Source: QHBQ01 sp038230695 (GTDB lineage: Bacteria; Chloroflexota; Chloroflexia; QHBQ01). From it: a stretch of 6,539 bases of DNA. Of the stretch, positions 5,611 to 6,539 are shown in pieces. Both the position numbers and the translations under genes were made by a program. A model generated the notes under the pieces. The model was not told the origin of the DNA. It searched no databases and worked only from the letters and a program-made list of their open reading frames with translations. Each line of letters starts with the position of its first letter. Within the stretch, counting starts at the first letter, position 1. The stretch spans positions 1-6,539 of the forward strand of contig JBBRMT010000254.1 of assembly GCA_038230695.1 (NCBI GenBank). Reading direction: 5' to 3'.

Positions 5611-5729
5611 TAATATTACAGCCTCACATCCACGAAGATGAGCGTGGGCAGGCGATAAATCCGCTTTTCTCCGCTTCTCCGCTGAACCTAATCCGCTGGC
5701 TGATCGTTACAGGTGAGGCTGTAATACTA
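5611..5729. repeat. 119-bp segment bounded by near-perfect 17-bp inverted repeats (MITE-like or structured intergenic repeat)
   Basis: TATTACAGCCTCAC (5614-5627) is an exact reverse complement of 5713-5726. Pairing extends outward to 5611 and 5729 with a single A-C mismatch, which is a U-G wobble in a minus-strand transcript. The 85-bp interior contains several TCCGCT words spaced irregularly (about 5660-5698). No coding capacity of its own is evident. It resembles a small palindromic intergenic element or MITE, but no convincing target duplication abuts it. Confidence 0.5.
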
Positions 5730-5929
5730 ACACCCACTGCTTGGGCTGCAGTTTGCCTGGCTATCGCCCGTCCTCGCCTAGCACTCCACAACCTGCTTGC
5801 TACCTCAGTCGCAGCGTTCACACCGTCTTTCTGCCGCCTATTGACTGCCGCTTCTGCTGCCGCACGCTCTCGTTCAACCCTCCGCACTAGTTGACTAACA
5901 ACCATGCTTGCCATGACCACTATTAGCAA
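5624..5929 (-). CDS. Doubtful small ORF, Ala/Arg-rich, hydrophobic N-terminus
   Basis: This frame gives about 101 residues from a TTG at 5929, or 96 from an ATG at 5914. It starts with a short hydrophobic stretch (LIVVMASMVVSQLV), followed by a charged, Ala/Arg-rich, coil-like region (RRVERERAAAEAAVNRR). The remainder runs through the inverted-repeat segment, where composition no longer looks protein-like. There is no Shine-Dalgarno, and I recognise no family. The frame stays open upstream to the intron boundary at 5959, so it could be a fragment of a gene cut by the intron. A shadow ORF is at least as likely. Confidence 0.2.
   Translation of the reverse strand: MLIVVMASMVVSQLVRRVERERAAAEAAVNRRQKDGVNAATEVASRLWSARRGRAIARQTAAQAVGVSITASPVTISQRIRFSGEAEKSGFIACPRSSSWM
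5840..5852 (+). repeat. 13-nt direct repeat, copy 2
   Basis: Second copy of ATTGACTGCCGCT; see 5479-5491. Confidence 0.5.
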
Positions 5930-5959
5930 TTTCCGCGTAAGCCCGCACCCTTTAGGGCT

Positions 5960-6539
5960 GTGCGACCTTTAACGATATAGAAGATAGCCACTCAGTGGTC
6001 ATTCTCGGACGATGGAATGAGGGCTAGGCGGCAAGCGTTGACAGTTGGCAAACTGCCAGGGTTTGAAGCGAGCTTGCCAAAAGTTCGACTGCTACCAGCT
6101 ACAGGTGGATGACCGACCAGCCCTGCGACCGCAGCTTCCGAAAGAAACCCTCGTTTAAGCATCGTGAAGCCGAACAGGTGTAAGTGGCTGATACACCTGA
6201 CCCAAAATGGGATGGCGGTGGGCCTGGCGGTTATGTCTCGGTTAGGTGTTGTCTCTACTCCGCCCGGTGGGAAGATGGGCAGCTAAGGGTTGCGAGGTAC
6301 CGTCTTCTACAACGGAATTGGTGAACTCCTATGCCACCATGCAAACCTTGGTTGGGTGCGAAAACGCCAGCACGTGGATTGGAGGACAGAGGCAGCAACG
6401 TCGTCAAATGCGTAGCTTGCATGGTGCGGACAGACGCGATGCGTCTGCCAGGGAAGGAGTACCAGAACGTGGGATGCTACCTATACCAGCGGGGCAATTA
6501 GACGGGGCTTCGGCGGCTTCATTGACCGCTGGCCCGCAA
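5960..6539 (+). ncRNA. Group II intron, 5' ribozyme portion (domain I and possibly following domains), truncated by window edge
   Basis: The sequence from 5960 begins GTGCGACC, matching the conserved GUGYG 5' end of group II introns. It then runs about 580 nt without a credible ORF but with many short, strong hairpins. Examples are TGGCA/TGCCA (6046-6058), CAGGTGT/ACACCTG (6175-6199) and CAGACGC/GCGTCTG (6431-6447). Blocks around 6021-6066 and 6320-6350 recall conserved domain I sequence of bacterial introns. The last six bases of the 5' exon, AGGGCT (5954-5959), have an exact complement AGCCCT at 6119-6124, a possible IBS1/EBS1 pair. The intron-encoded reverse transcriptase, domains V/VI and the 3' splice site would lie beyond the window, so completeness and class cannot be judged. 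Confidence 0.7.

Noticed and set aside
5559..5894. 111-residue plus-strand ORF in the inverted-repeat region
   Set aside because: It runs through the palindromic element, lacks a ribosome binding site and has low-complexity Ala/Arg/Ser composition typical of a shadow frame.

Overview
The window looks like accessory DNA from a large bacterial chromosome of moderate GC content. The most likely source is Chloroflexota (Ktedonobacteria-like). The main clue is a protein fusing a cyclase-like domain, a STAND/NB-ARC ATPase and TPRs, lying next to a polytopic membrane input domain of a type common in that phylum. The mix of an IS5-family element and a group II intron fits those repeat-rich genomes. 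This assignment is an inference from gene style; no marker gene is present.

Layout. Positions 1-3201 hold two minus-strand genes that probably form an operon. The first is an 875-residue protein with a degenerate class III cyclase-like domain, a STAND NTPase and five 40-residue TPRs (574-3201). The second, 50 bp downstream, is the start of a membrane protein that runs off the left edge (1-523). A consensus-like promoter for this operon lies at 3280-3309, and an imperfect 24-bp tandem repeat lies upstream of it. Positions 3202-3814 are non-coding and hold that promoter, the tandem repeat, a TTACA-rich AT tract, a strong two-tier hairpin (3690-3730) and a near-consensus plus-strand promoter (3768-3796).

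Immediately after that promoter sits a complete 947-bp IS5-family (IS427-like) insertion sequence (3815-4761). It has 17-bp perfect terminal inverted repeats, a TA duplication and a transposase split over two reading frames around an A7 run. Just past the IS is a six-helix membrane protein gene (4794-5414) with an excellent ribosome binding site. Removing the IS and one TA copy restores a CTAG target and a roughly 42-nt leader joining the promoter to this gene. The element therefore appears to have landed in the gene's 5' untranslated region.

Positions 5415-5959 have no convincing gene. They contain a 119-bp segment bounded by a near-perfect 17-bp inverted repeat, a 13-nt direct repeat and one doubtful minus-strand ORF. 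From 5960 to the right edge the sequence reads as the 5' ribozyme portion of a group II intron, starting GTGCGACC and rich in hairpins. The rest of the intron, including any reverse transcriptase, lies outside the window.

The two left-hand genes plausibly form a signalling pair: a membrane sensor and an ATP-driven regulator whose cyclase domain has lost both metal-binding aspartates. No defence island, CRISPR array, tRNA or rRNA was seen.
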